In this document: positions 34,298-46,200 of the stretch, piece after piece
Numbering within the stretch: the stretch's first letter is position 1
Layout of the letters: the number at the start of each line of letters is the position of its first letter
Source of the DNA: Micromonospora pisi
GTDB taxonomy: Bacteria; Actinomycetota; Actinomycetes; Mycobacteriales; Micromonosporaceae
Reading direction: 5' to 3'
DNA: 64,000 nt
Assembly: GCF_003633685.1 (NCBI RefSeq)
Contig: NZ_RBKT01000001.1
Coordinates: 7,254,001-7,318,000 of the forward strand
The notes under the pieces: generated by a model
Database searches by the model: none
What the model was told of the DNA's origin: nothing
The model's input: the letters and a program-made list of their open reading frames with translations, nothing else
Translations under genes and position numbers: made by a program

Positions 34298-37200
34298 ATG
34301 CAGACTGATGAAAAGGTAGTCGACTACCTCAAGCGAGTCACCGCTGAGTTGCGCCGTGCCCGCCAACGGGTCAGCGAGCTGGAATCGGCCGTCGACGAGC
34401 CGATCGCGGTCGTTGCGATGGGATGCCGATTCCCCGGCGCCGTGAACGATCCCGATCAGCTGTGGGACCTGCTGGTCAGCGATCGGGACGCCATCGGGAC
34501 CTTCCCGTCGGATCGAGGCTGGGACCTCGACCACGTGGACACGGGTTACGTCAGCGAGGGCGGGTTCATCGACGGCGCGACCGATTTCGACGCGGCACTG
34601 TTCGGTATCTCGCCGCGTGAGGCGGTGGCGATGGATCCGCAGCAGCGGTTGCTGTTGGAGACGTCGTGGGAGGCGTTCGAGCGGGCCGGAATCGATCCGC
34701 TGTCGCTCAAGGGCAGCCGTACCGGGGTGTTCGTCGGGACCAGCGGCCAGGACTACCTCGCCCTGCTCTCCCAGGCGCCCGACGGCAGCGCGGGGTATCT
34801 CGCCACCGGAGTGGGCGCGAGTGTCCTGTCCGGTCGGGTGTCGTACGCGTTCGGCCTGGAGGGGCCGGCGGTGACGGTGGACACGGCGTGCTCGTCGTCG
34901 CTGGTCACGCTGCATCTGGCGGCACAGGCGCTGCGGCGGGGCGATTGCGACCTCGCACTGGCCGGCGGTGCGACGGTCATGTCCACCCCGACGGCGTTCG
35001 CGGAGTTCAGCCGGCAGCGGGGTCTCGCCCCGGACGGCAGGTGTAAGGCCTTCGCGGCGGCGGCCGACGGCACGGGCTGGGCCGAGGGCGTCGGAATGCT
35101 CTTGCTGGAGCGTTTGTCGGATGCGGTGCGGGGTGGTCGTCGGATTCTGGCGGTGGTCCGGGGTTCGGCGGTGAATCAGGACGGGGCGAGCAGTGGTTTG
35201 ACGGCGCCTAATGGTCCGTCGCAGCAGCGGGTGATTCGGCGGGCGTTGTTGTCGGCGGGTTTGTCGGTGTCGGATGTGGATGTGGTGGAGGCGCATGGTA
35301 CGGGGACTCGGTTGGGGGATCCGATTGAAGCTCAGGCGTTGTTGGCGACGTATGGGCGGGGTCGTGTTGGTGGTCCGTTGTTGTTGGGTTCGGTGAAGTC
35401 GAATATTGGTCATACGCAGGCGGCTGCTGGTGTGGCTGGTGTGATGAAGATGGTGTTGGCGTTGGGGCGTGGGGTGGTGCCTTCGACGTTGCATGTGGAT
35501 GTTCCGACGCCGGAGGTGGATTGGTCGTCGGGTGGGGTGGAGTTGGTGCGTGAGTTGTGTGATTGGCCGGTGGTGGATCGGCCGCGTCGGGCGGGTGTGT
35601 CGTCGTTCGGCATCAGTGGCACCAATGCCCACGTGATTCTCGAACAGGCACCAGCACAAACAACCAGCGAACCGACCGCAACGGTCGGGCCGGCGATCTG
35701 GGTCGTGTCGGGTGCGACGGACGCGGCGATGCGGGAGCAGGCGACGCGGTTGCTTCCCTCGATCGGATCGCACTCGCCGGAGCAAGTGGGGCTCACCCTT
35801 GCCACGGCCCGCGCCGGTCTGGCGCACCGGGGTGCGGTGGTCGGTGTCGACAAGGCGTCGCTGCTCGGGGGCGTCGGCGCCCTGTCGGAGGGACGGTCCC
35901 TGCCTGGCGTCGTCCGAGGAACCGTCGTGCCCGGTGACCCGCGGGTGGTGTTCGTGTTTCCGGGGCAGGGGACGCAGTGGGTGGGTATGGCGGTGGAGTT
36001 GTTGGATTCGTCGGTGGTGTTTGCGGATTCGTTGCGGGCTTGTGCGGAGGTGATGGGTTCTTTTGTGGATTGGGATGTGTTGGAGGTGTTGCGGGGTGTG
36101 GCGGGTGCGCCGTCGTTGGAGCGGGTGGATGTGGTGCAGCCGGTGTCGTTTGCGGTGATGGTGTCGTTGGCGGCGTTGTGGCGGTCGTGTGGGGTGGAGC
36201 CGGCGGCGGTGGTGGGGCATTCGCAGGGTGAGATCGCGGCGGCTTGTGTGGCGGGGGTTTTGTCTTTGGTGGATGCGTGTCGGGTGGTGGTGTTGCGGAG
36301 TCGGGCTTTGCGGGTGTTGGCGGGGCGGGGTGGGATGGTGTCGTTGGGGTTGTCGGTGGGTGAGGCGGAGGGGTTTGTTTCGGGGTGGGTGGGGCGGTTG
36401 TCGGTGGCGGCGGTGAATGGTCCGTTGTCGGTGGTGGTGAGTGGTGATGTGGGGGCGTGTGAGGAGTTGTTGGTTCGGGCGGGTGAGGTGGGTGTGCGGG
36501 CTCGGCGGGTGGCGGTGGATTATGCGTCGCATTCGGTGGCGGTTGAGGAGATCCGGTCGCGGGTGGTGGGGGATTTGGCGGTGGTGGTGCCGGGTCGGGC
36601 GGAGGTGCCGTTTTATTCGACGGTTTCTGGTGGGTGGTTGGATGGTGGGGAGTTGGTGGGGGAGTACTGGTATCGGAATCTGCGTGAGCGGGTGGGTTTT
36701 GAGCAGGCGACTCGGGCTTTGCTTGCTGAGGGGCACAACGTCTTCATTGAGGTGTCCGCACATCCGGTGCTGACGACCAGCATCCAGGAGTCCGTGGACG
36801 CCGAGGGAGCCGTCGCCTCGGCGCTCGGCACCCTGCGCCGGGACGAGGGTGGCCAGGAACGTTTCCAACTGTCGTTGGCCGAGGCGTGGTCGGTCGGCGT
36901 ACCGGTCGACTGGAGCGCGTTGTTTCCGCCGACGCCGGCGGTCGCCCTGCCGACGTACGCCTTTCAGCGCGAGCGCCACTGGATCGACCAGCCGGACAGC
37001 GCCGTCCGCAACGTAGCGGCAGCGGGGTTGAGCGCCGCCGATCATCCCCTTCTGGGTGCCGCCATTCACCTGGCGGACGGGGACGGCCTGCTGCTCACCG
37101 GACGACTGTCGCTGCGGACCCACCCGTGGCTGGCCGACCACGCCATCGGTGACACCGTCCTGCTGCCCGGGTCGGCGTTCGTCGAACTACTGATCCGGGC

Positions 37201-40200
37201 GGGCGACCGGGTCGGCTGCGACTACGTCGAGGAACTCACCATCGCGGCGCCACTGCGGCTGCTCGCGCTTGACCGGGTGCACGTGCAGGTGGCTGTCGGC
37301 AATCCGGACGAGGCCGGGCGGTGGCGGGCGACGGTCTACTCGCGGGCGGAGGACGCGGCGGACAACGCCCCGTGGACCCGGCACGCGGTCGGCGTCCTTG
37401 GCACACGCGGGCGGGCACCGGCTCCCGGCACCGACACCTCGGTCTGGCCGCCCGAGGCCGAACCGGTGGACCTCGATGGGTTCTATCCCGGTCTCGCCGC
37501 GACCGGGCTCGCCTACGGACCGGCGTTCCAGGGATTGCGGGCCGCATGGCGGCGTGGCGACGACGTGTTCGCCGAGGTGCGACTGGCGGTCGAGCAGCAA
37601 CCGGACGCATCCCGGTTCGGCCTGCACCCGGCCCTGCTCGACGCCGCGATACACGCGGCCGGACTACTCGCTCCGGTGGAAGCGGACGGCGGTCAGAGCC
37701 GGCTCGCCTTCTCGTGGACCGGTGTGGCGCTGTACGCGACCGGCTCCACGGAACTGCGCGTACGAATCAGCCGGAAGGGCCCGGACGCGCTGTCGCTGCT
37801 GCTGACCGACTCGCACGGCCGGCTGGTGGCCACGGTGGACGAACTCGTGCTCCGACCGGTCGCGACCACGGCCCTGGACGAGGCGGCAGCGGACAGCCTG
37901 TACGAGGTGTCCTGGGTACCCGCGCCCACCGTCGCGCGGCAGCAGGTCGGGTGGGTCCCAGCGGGCGAGGGGCTCGACCTGGAGTCGTTGCTGTCAGCGG
38001 ACGGGCCGGTGCGGGAGTGCGTGCTGCTCGCGGTGCCCGCCGGCGCCGACCCGCAGGAGTCCACCGTCCAGGTGCTCGAACGACTCCAGGCATGGCTTGC
38101 CGACGACCGGACCGCCGGCACGCGGCTGGTCTTCACGACCCGAGGCGCCGTAGCGGTCGCCCCGGGCGAGCGGATCACCGATCTGGGCCAGGCCGCTGTC
38201 TGGGGCCTGGTCCGCTCGGCTCAGTCGGAGCACCCTGGTCGGTTCGTGCTGCTCGACCTGGACGCCGACCCGGACAGCCAACAGCTCGACGTCGCGCTCG
38301 CCTCGGACGAGCCACAGGTCGCGATTCGTCGGCAACGGACGTACGTGCCGCGGCTGGCACCTGTTGCCCTGCCCGAGGACGAACCGAGGTTCGGGCCGTC
38401 GGGATCGGTCCTGATCACGGGAGCACACGGGGGTCTGGGGCCGCTCGTCGCGCGTCACCTGGTGACAACGCACGGGGTTCGAAGCCTCCTGTTGGTCAGT
38501 CGTCGTGGCCCCGAGGCGGACGGTGCGGGCGACCTCGCCGAGGAGCTGACGGCGCTCGGCGCGCGGGTGACGCTGGCCGCCTGTGACGTGGCGGACCGCG
38601 ACGCGTTGGCGCGACTGTTGGCGGAGCACCCGGTGACAGCCGTCGTACATGCGGCCGGCGCCGTCGACGACGCCGTGGTCTCGTCACTGACGCCGGATCA
38701 GGTCGAGACGGTTTTCCGGCCCAAGGTCGCCGGCGCGGCGAACCTGCACGCCCTCACCCGCGACGTCGGGTTGTCGGCCTTCGTCCTGTTCTCCTCGGCT
38801 GCGACGACATTCGGCGGACCCGGCCAGGGCAGCTACGCGGCGGCGAACGCCTACCTGGACGCACTGGCACTTCAACGCCGCGCCGATGGCCTGCCCGCCA
38901 CGTCACTGGCCTGGGGAGTCTGGGCCGAGCAGGGCGGCATGTTCGGTCGACTCGGGGACACCGACGTCAGGCGGATCGCCCGGACCGGGATCATCCCGTT
39001 CGCCGGTGACGAGGCGCTTGCCCTGTTCGACCGCGCCGTCCGTTCGGGCAGTGGCGCGCTCGTGCCCGTACGGCTGGACCTCACCACCCTGCGCGCAGAA
39101 GCGGTGTCCGGTGCCGTGCCACCACTGCTACGCGCCATGGTGAGAACGCCAAGCCGGCGGACGGTGGAAACCCGGACGTCGGGCGACATGCCGCTGCGAC
39201 AGCGGCTGGCCCAGCTGCCGGAGACGGAGCGCCACGCCGCGCTGCTCGACCTGGTCCGTACGGAGGCCGCCGCCGTGCTTGGACACCGGTCCGTGGAGGC
39301 GATCGATCCAACCAGGCCCGTCCGGGACCTCGGTTTCGACTCCCTCACCGCCGTCGACCTCCGTAACCGCCTGGCGTTGGCCACCGGAATGCGGCTTCCG
39401 GCGACCCTGCTGTTCGACTACCCGACCGTAGCCGTCCTCACCGCCCACCTCTGGGAGAGGATGTGGGGTGGGACCGTCGTGGCCGCTCCGGTCGCGTTGT
39501 CCGACACGGCGGGTGAGGCCGTGGCGATCGTCGCCATGGCCTGCCGCCTGCCCGGCGGCGTGCACACGCCGGAGCAGTTCTGGGAGCTGCTGGTCTCCGA
39601 GCGGGACGCCTTGAGCACACTACCGACGGACCGCGGTTGGGACGTCACCGACGACGAGGAGATTCCCAGGGTCGGTGGCTTTCTCGACGACGCCGCCTAC
39701 TTCGACCCCACCTTGTTCGGTATCTCGCCGCGTGAGGCGGTGGCGATGGATCCGCAGCAGCGGTTGCTGTTGGAGACGTCGTGGGAGGCGTTCGAGCGGG
39801 CCGGAATCGATCCGCTGTCCCTGGGGGGCAGCCGCACCGGCGTGTTCGCCGGGACGAGCGGACAGGACTACGCGGCCCTGCTGGCGAACGCGGGCGCGGA
39901 TTCCGACGGCTTCCTCGTCACTGGAGTCGGCGGCAGCGTGCTGTCGGGTCGGGTGTCGTACGCGTTCGGTCTGGAGGGGCCGGCGGTGACGGTGGATACG
40001 GCGTGTTCGTCGTCGTTGGTGGCGTTGCATCTGGCGGCGCAGGCGTTGCGGCAGGGCGAATGCGACCTTGCTCTCGCCGGTGCCGTGACCGTCATGTCCA
40101 CGCCAGGCGTGATCGCCGGATTCAGTGAGCAGCGTGGGTTGGCGGTGGATGGTCGGTGCAAGGCGTTCGCGGGTGCGGCGGACGGTACGGGTCTTTCCGA

Positions 40201-43200
40201 GGGTGTGGGTGTGCTTTTGCTGGAGCGTTTGTCGGATGCGGTGCGGGGTGGTCGTCGGGTGTTGGCGGTGGTGCGGGGTTCGGCGGTGAATCAGGATGGT
40301 GCGTCGAATGGTTTGACGGCGCCTAATGGTCCGTCGCAGCAGCGGGTGATTCGGCGGGCGTTGTTGTCGGCGGGTTTGTCGGTGTCGGATGTGGATGTGG
40401 TGGAGGCGCATGGTACGGGGACTCGGTTGGGGGATCCGATTGAGGCTCAGGCGTTGTTGGCGACGTATGGGCGGGGTCGTGTTGGTGGTCCGTTGTTGTT
40501 GGGTTCGGTGAAGTCGAATATTGGTCATACGCAGGCGGCTGCTGGTGTGGCTGGTGTGATGAAGATGGTGTTGGCGTTGGGGCGTGGGGTGGTGCCTTCG
40601 ACGTTGCATGTGGATGTTCCGACGCCGGAGGTGGATTGGTCGTCGGGTGGGGTGGAGTTGGTGCGTGAGTTGTGTGATTGGCCGGTGGTGGATCGGCCGC
40701 GTCGGGCGGGTGTGTCGTCGTTCGGTATCAGCGGCACAAACGCCCATGTGATTCTCGAACAGGCACTCGAGACAGCACCCGAGACGGCGGAGGAGACGGA
40801 CTCCGGGCCGGTCGCATGGACCCTGTCGGGCAAGAATCCGCAGGCGGTTCGTGACCAGGCCCGACGTCTGCGGGATTTTGTAGCGGACCGGACAGAACTG
40901 CGGCCGGCGGATGTGGCGATGTCGTTGGTAACCAGCCGACCGCTGTTCGCACACCGAGCGGTCGTCGTGGCGGAACACCGGCAGGAGTTCCTCGCCGGAC
41001 TCGACGCGGTCACCGCAGGCGAACCGGGTCCGGCGGTGAGCCGGCAGCCCGCGCACGCCGACCGCAAACTCGCGCTGCTGTTCACCGGCCAGGGCGCGCA
41101 GCGGCCCGGAATGGGGCTCGGACTGTACGAGCGGCATCCGGTCTTCGCCGCGACGTTCGACGAAACCTGCGCGGAGCTCGATCGACACCTCGACGGCATC
41201 GCGTTCGGCCGCACCGTGCGAGAGGTGACGTTCGCGCGGCCGGGGACCGCCGACGCATCGCTGCTGGACGAAACCGTCTACACCCAGGCCGGGCTCTTCG
41301 CACTGGAGACGGCCACGTCCGCCCTGTTGCGATCGTGGGGTGTGGTGCCGGACTACCTGCTGGGCCACTCGATCGGTGAGATCACCGCCGCGTACGTCGG
41401 GGGTGTACTGACGCTCACCGACGCGTGCCAGTTGGTCGCCGCGCGCGGTCGACTGATGCAGGCGCTGCCCGCGGGCGGTGCGATGCTCGCGGTCCAGGCC
41501 ACCGAGGACGAACTGCGCTCCCTGCTGGTCCCCGGCACCGACGTCGCGGCGGTCAACGGTCCGAGTTCGGTGGTGGTGTCCGGCGACGAGGACGCGGTAC
41601 TGGGCATCGGCGCGCACTTCACCCGACTGGGCCGCAAGACCCGGCGGTTGACCGTGTCGCACGCCTTTCATTCGCCGCTGATGGAGCCCATGCTTGCCGA
41701 TTTCGAGGCGGCACTCGACGGCATACGGTTCTCTGCCCCGCGCATCCCGGTCGTGTCGAACGTGACGGGCAGCGTGGGTGGAGACACCGAGTTCGGAACC
41801 GCCGACTACTGGGCCCGGCACATCCGCCGGCCGGTCCGCCTCGCGGACGGAATACGCCACCTTCGGGAAGCGGACGTGGAGACGTTCGTCGAGGTCGGGC
41901 CGGACGGCGTACTGGCCGTCATGGGGCCGGAGTGCCTCGCCGACACCGCCGGGGATTCAGTCTTCGTGCCCCTGATGCGGGCCGATCGGCCAGAGCAACA
42001 GCAGGCGCTGACCGCCGCGGCGGAGCTGCACGTACGCGGCCACCGGATCGACTGGCCGGCCCTCCTCTCGGATGCCGTCGGCGGCGCCCAGCGAGTGGAC
42101 CTGCCGACCTACGCCTTTCAACGGCAACGATTCTGGCTCGACCGACGGTCCTGGATTCCCGGGGACGTGCAGTCCGTCGGCCTAGCCACCGTGCACCACC
42201 CGTTGCTCGGCGCGGCGCTCGATCGGCCCGACGACGACGGGATGCTGTTCACGACCCGGCTGTCGATCCGATCGCACCCCTGGCTCGCCGACCACGTCGT
42301 ACAGGGGCGGGCCATCCTGCCGGGCACGGCATTCGTCGAAATGGCAGTACGCGCGGGCGACGAGGTCGGCTGCCCCCTGGTCGAAGAACTGACCCTGGAA
42401 CTACCCGTGGTGATACCCGACCGGACCGGTGTCGACCTCCAGTTGGGAGTGGGCCCGGACGACGGGACGGGGCGACGTGCCGTCACGTTCCACTCCCGCC
42501 CGGGGGATGGCTCGGACCCGCAATGGACCCGGCACGCGACCGGCACGCTCAGCACCGACCGGCTCGACGGGGCCACACCCGTGGGATTCACGGTCTGGCC
42601 GCCCACGGACGCGGAACCGGTGGCCGTTGACGACGTGTACGAGCGCTGTCGCGATGCCGGCTTCGACTACGGGCCGACCTTCCGTGGGCTGGGCGCGGCG
42701 TGGCGGCGTGACGACGAGGTCTTCGCCGAGGTGACCCTGCCCGAGCCGGCGATCACCGACGCAGCACTGTTCGGACTCCACCCCGCGCTGCTCGACGCCG
42801 TGATGCACGCACTGGGCTACGGCATCTTCGATGCCGACTCCACCGCTGGCTGGCTGCCTTTCTGCTGGTCCGGCGTACGGCTGCACGCCACGGGAGCGAC
42901 CAGTCTGCGGGCTCGCCTGGTCCCGGTCGGCGAGGACAGCGTGGCGCTACTCGTGACCGACCCGAGCGGAACCGTCGTGGCCTCCGTGGATTCTGTCGCG
43001 CTACGGCCAGCGGCCGTGAGTCCGAGAGACCAGCTCGTGCCCGACTCGCTCTTCGCGATGACCTGGGCGCCGGTCGAACCAGCGGAGGCCGGGCCACTCG
43101 GCGTACTCGTGGGTCCGGATTCGTACAGTCTGCGTTCGGCCGGTGTGGTGACGGCGGAAACGTACCCCGATCTGCCCTCGGTGGACCCGGCGGCGGGAAC

Positions 43201-46200
43201 GGTGTGGGTGTGCCTTCCACCGGTGGGCGGAGACGAGCCGGCCATCGCGGCCACGGCGGCCCTGAAGTGGGTGCTGCCCCTGGCACAGGAGTTCCTGGCC
43301 GACGACCGACTGGCACCGTGCCGGATGGTGCTCGTCACGCAGAAGGCGGTCGCTGTCGGCGAGGAGTCGCCGGATCTGGCCACGGCGCCCGTTTGGGGCC
43401 TGCTCCGGTCCGCGCAGGCCGAACACCCCGGACGCTTCGTGCTGGTCGACCTGGACGACGTGGCGCCGGCCGGGTTGGCGGCCATCGTTGCCGGCGGCGA
43501 GCCGCAGCTCGCGGTGCGGGCCGGAAGGATGCTCAGCCCGAGGCTCGGGCGTGCCCCGGTGGCGGCCGGTGAAGCTCGTAGCCCGTTCGGGCACGACGGT
43601 CGGGTGCTCGTGACCGGCGCGACCGGCGGACTCGGGGCACTGGTGGCGCGGCATCTGGCGGGCGAGTGCGGGGTCACTGCCCTGGTTCTCGTCAGCCGGC
43701 GTGGGCCGGCGGCCGACGGCGCGGGCGAACTTGTCGAAGCGTTGACCGGACTCGGCGCCGAGGTGACCCTGATCGCCTGCGACGTGACCGACCGGTCGGC
43801 GCTGGCGCGGGTGCTCGACGCCCATCCGGTGACAGCGGTCGTGCATGCCGCCGGAGTGGTCGACGACGGGGTGTTCGAATCGTTGACGCCGGAACGCCTG
43901 GACACGGTGCTGGGGCCGAAGCTCGCGGCATGGCATCTGCACGAGTTGACCAGTGAGCGGGACATCTCGGCATTCGTCCTCTTCTCCTCGGCGGCGGGTG
44001 TCCTGGGCGGGGCGGGGCAGGCCAACTACGCCGCCGGCAACAGCTTCCTCGACGCCCTGGCGTCGTACCGACGGGCGCGGGATCTGCCAGCCCACTCGCT
44101 TGCCTGGGGCCTGTGGGGTGAGTCCCAGGGTATGGCGGGTCGGTTGGCCGAGGCCCAGGTCGAGCGAATCAGCAGGGGCGGTCTGGTGCCGATGTCCGCA
44201 TCGGAGGGACTGGCGCTCTTCGACGCCGCCACGGGTAGGGCGCCCGGACTGCTGCTCCCGATGCGGGTGGACCTCGCCGCGCTGCGCGCACAGGCACAGG
44301 ACGGAAAGGCCCCACCGGTACTGCGTGGTCTGATCCGGTCGGTGACATCCCGACCCCGCGCGGCCGTCGCTTCGGGTGGTGGCGGCGGGATCGCCGGGAG
44401 GCTGGCCGGGCTCACCGTACGTGAGCAGGACCAGGCCCTGCTGGAGCTGGTGCACACGCACGTGGCGGCCGTGCTCGGTTATACGGACGAAGACACCATC
44501 TCCCCGGACGGGGCGTTCGAGGATCTCGGCCTGAACTCCCTGACCGCGGTGGAGCTGCGCAACGCGCTGGCGACGGCGACCGGTCTCCGGTTGCCGGCGA
44601 CGATGGTGTTCGACTATCCGACGCCGGTGGCGTTGGCCCGGCAGCTCCGGTCGGAACTGGTCGGTACCGACGCCGAGCCGGTCGTCGAGGCGGCGCCGGC
44701 GATCCGTCCGACGCTGGACGACCCGATCGTGATCGTCGGCATGACCGGTCGCTATCCAGGTGGCGTCAAGTCCCCTGAGGACCTGTGGGACCTGCTCGTA
44801 CGCGGCGGTGACGGCGTCACCGACTTTCCGGCGGATCGGGGTTGGGATCTGGACGGGTTGTTCGACGAGGACCCGGACCGGCCGGGCAAGACCTACACGC
44901 GGTCGGGCGGCTTTGTCGAGGGTGTGGCGGATTTCGACGCGGAGTTCTTCGGTATCTCGCCGCGTGAGGCGGTGGCGATGGATCCGCAGCAGCGGTTGCT
45001 GTTGGAGACGTCGTGGGAAGCGTTGGAAAGCGCGGGAATCGACCCGTTGTCATTGCGAGGCAGTCAGACCGGGGTATATGCGGGCGTGATGTACCACGAC
45101 TATTCCGGCCTGGTCGCGAACGCCAATGACGCCGAGGGTTATCTGGGTACGGGTAACGCGGGCAGCGTGGTGTCGGGTCGGGTGTCGTACGCGTTCGGTC
45201 TGGAGGGGCCGGCGGTGACGGTGGATACGGCGTGTTCGTCGTCGTTGGTGGCGTTGCATCTGGCGGCGCAGGCGTTGCGGCAGGGTGAGTGTGATCTGGC
45301 TTTGGTCGGTGGTGTGACGGTGATGGCTACGCCGATGACGTTCACGGGGTTCAGTCGGCAGCGTGGGTTGGCGGTGGATGGGCGGTGTAAGGCGTTCGCG
45401 GGTGCGGCGGATGGTACGGGGTGGGCTGAGGGTGTGGGTGTGTTGGTGGTGGAGCGTTTGTCGGATGCGGTGCGGGGTGGTCGTCGGGTGTTGGCGGTGG
45501 TGCGGGGTTCGGCGGTGAATCAGGATGGTGCGTCGAATGGTTTGACGGCGCCTAATGGTCCGTCGCAGCAGCGGGTGATTCGGCGGGCGTTGTTGTCGGC
45601 GGGTTTGTCGGTGTCGGATGTGGATGTGGTGGAGGCGCATGGTACGGGGACTCGGTTGGGGGATCCGATTGAGGCTCAGGCGTTGTTGGCGACGTATGGG
45701 CGGGGTCGTGTTGGTGGTCCGTTGTTGTTGGGTTCGGTGAAGTCGAATATTGGTCATACGCAGGCGGCTGCTGGTGTGGCTGGTGTGATGAAGATGGTGT
45801 TGGCGTTGGGGCGTGGGGTGGTGCCTTCGACGTTGCATGTGGATGTTCCGACGCCGGAGGTGGATTGGTCGTCGGGTGGGGTGGAGTTGGTTCGTGAGTT
45901 GTGTGATTGGCCGGTGGTGGATCGGCCGCGTCGGGCGGGGGTGTCGTCGTTTGGTGTGAGTGGGACGAATGCGCATGTGATTTTGGAGCAGGCTCCGGTG
46001 TTGGTTGGCGGGGTTGATTCGCCGGAGCCGGAGTCGAAGTCGGGTTCGGGTTTGGAGTCGGGTTCGGGTTCGGAGCTCGAGTCGGGTTCGGGTTTGGGTT
46101 GTGGGCCGGTGGGGTGGGTGGTGTCGGGGAAGTCGGTGGGGGCGTTGCGGGCGCAGGCGGGTCGGTTGCGGGATTTTGTGGTGGAGCGGCCGGGGTTGCG

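Larger units (their letters stand above)
34397..39460 (+). other. PKS module 6: KS-AT(methylmalonyl)-DH-KR-ACP
   Basis: KS C198; AT S642 with YASH at 742-745; DH H948 but Asp952 replaces the Gly of HxxxGxxxxP; second motif DAAIH from D1115 is intact; KR Y1513 with VDD and a GAHGGLG cofactor loop; ACP S1682. The KS tract and AT carry repeat copies shared with module 3. Confidence 0.87.
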
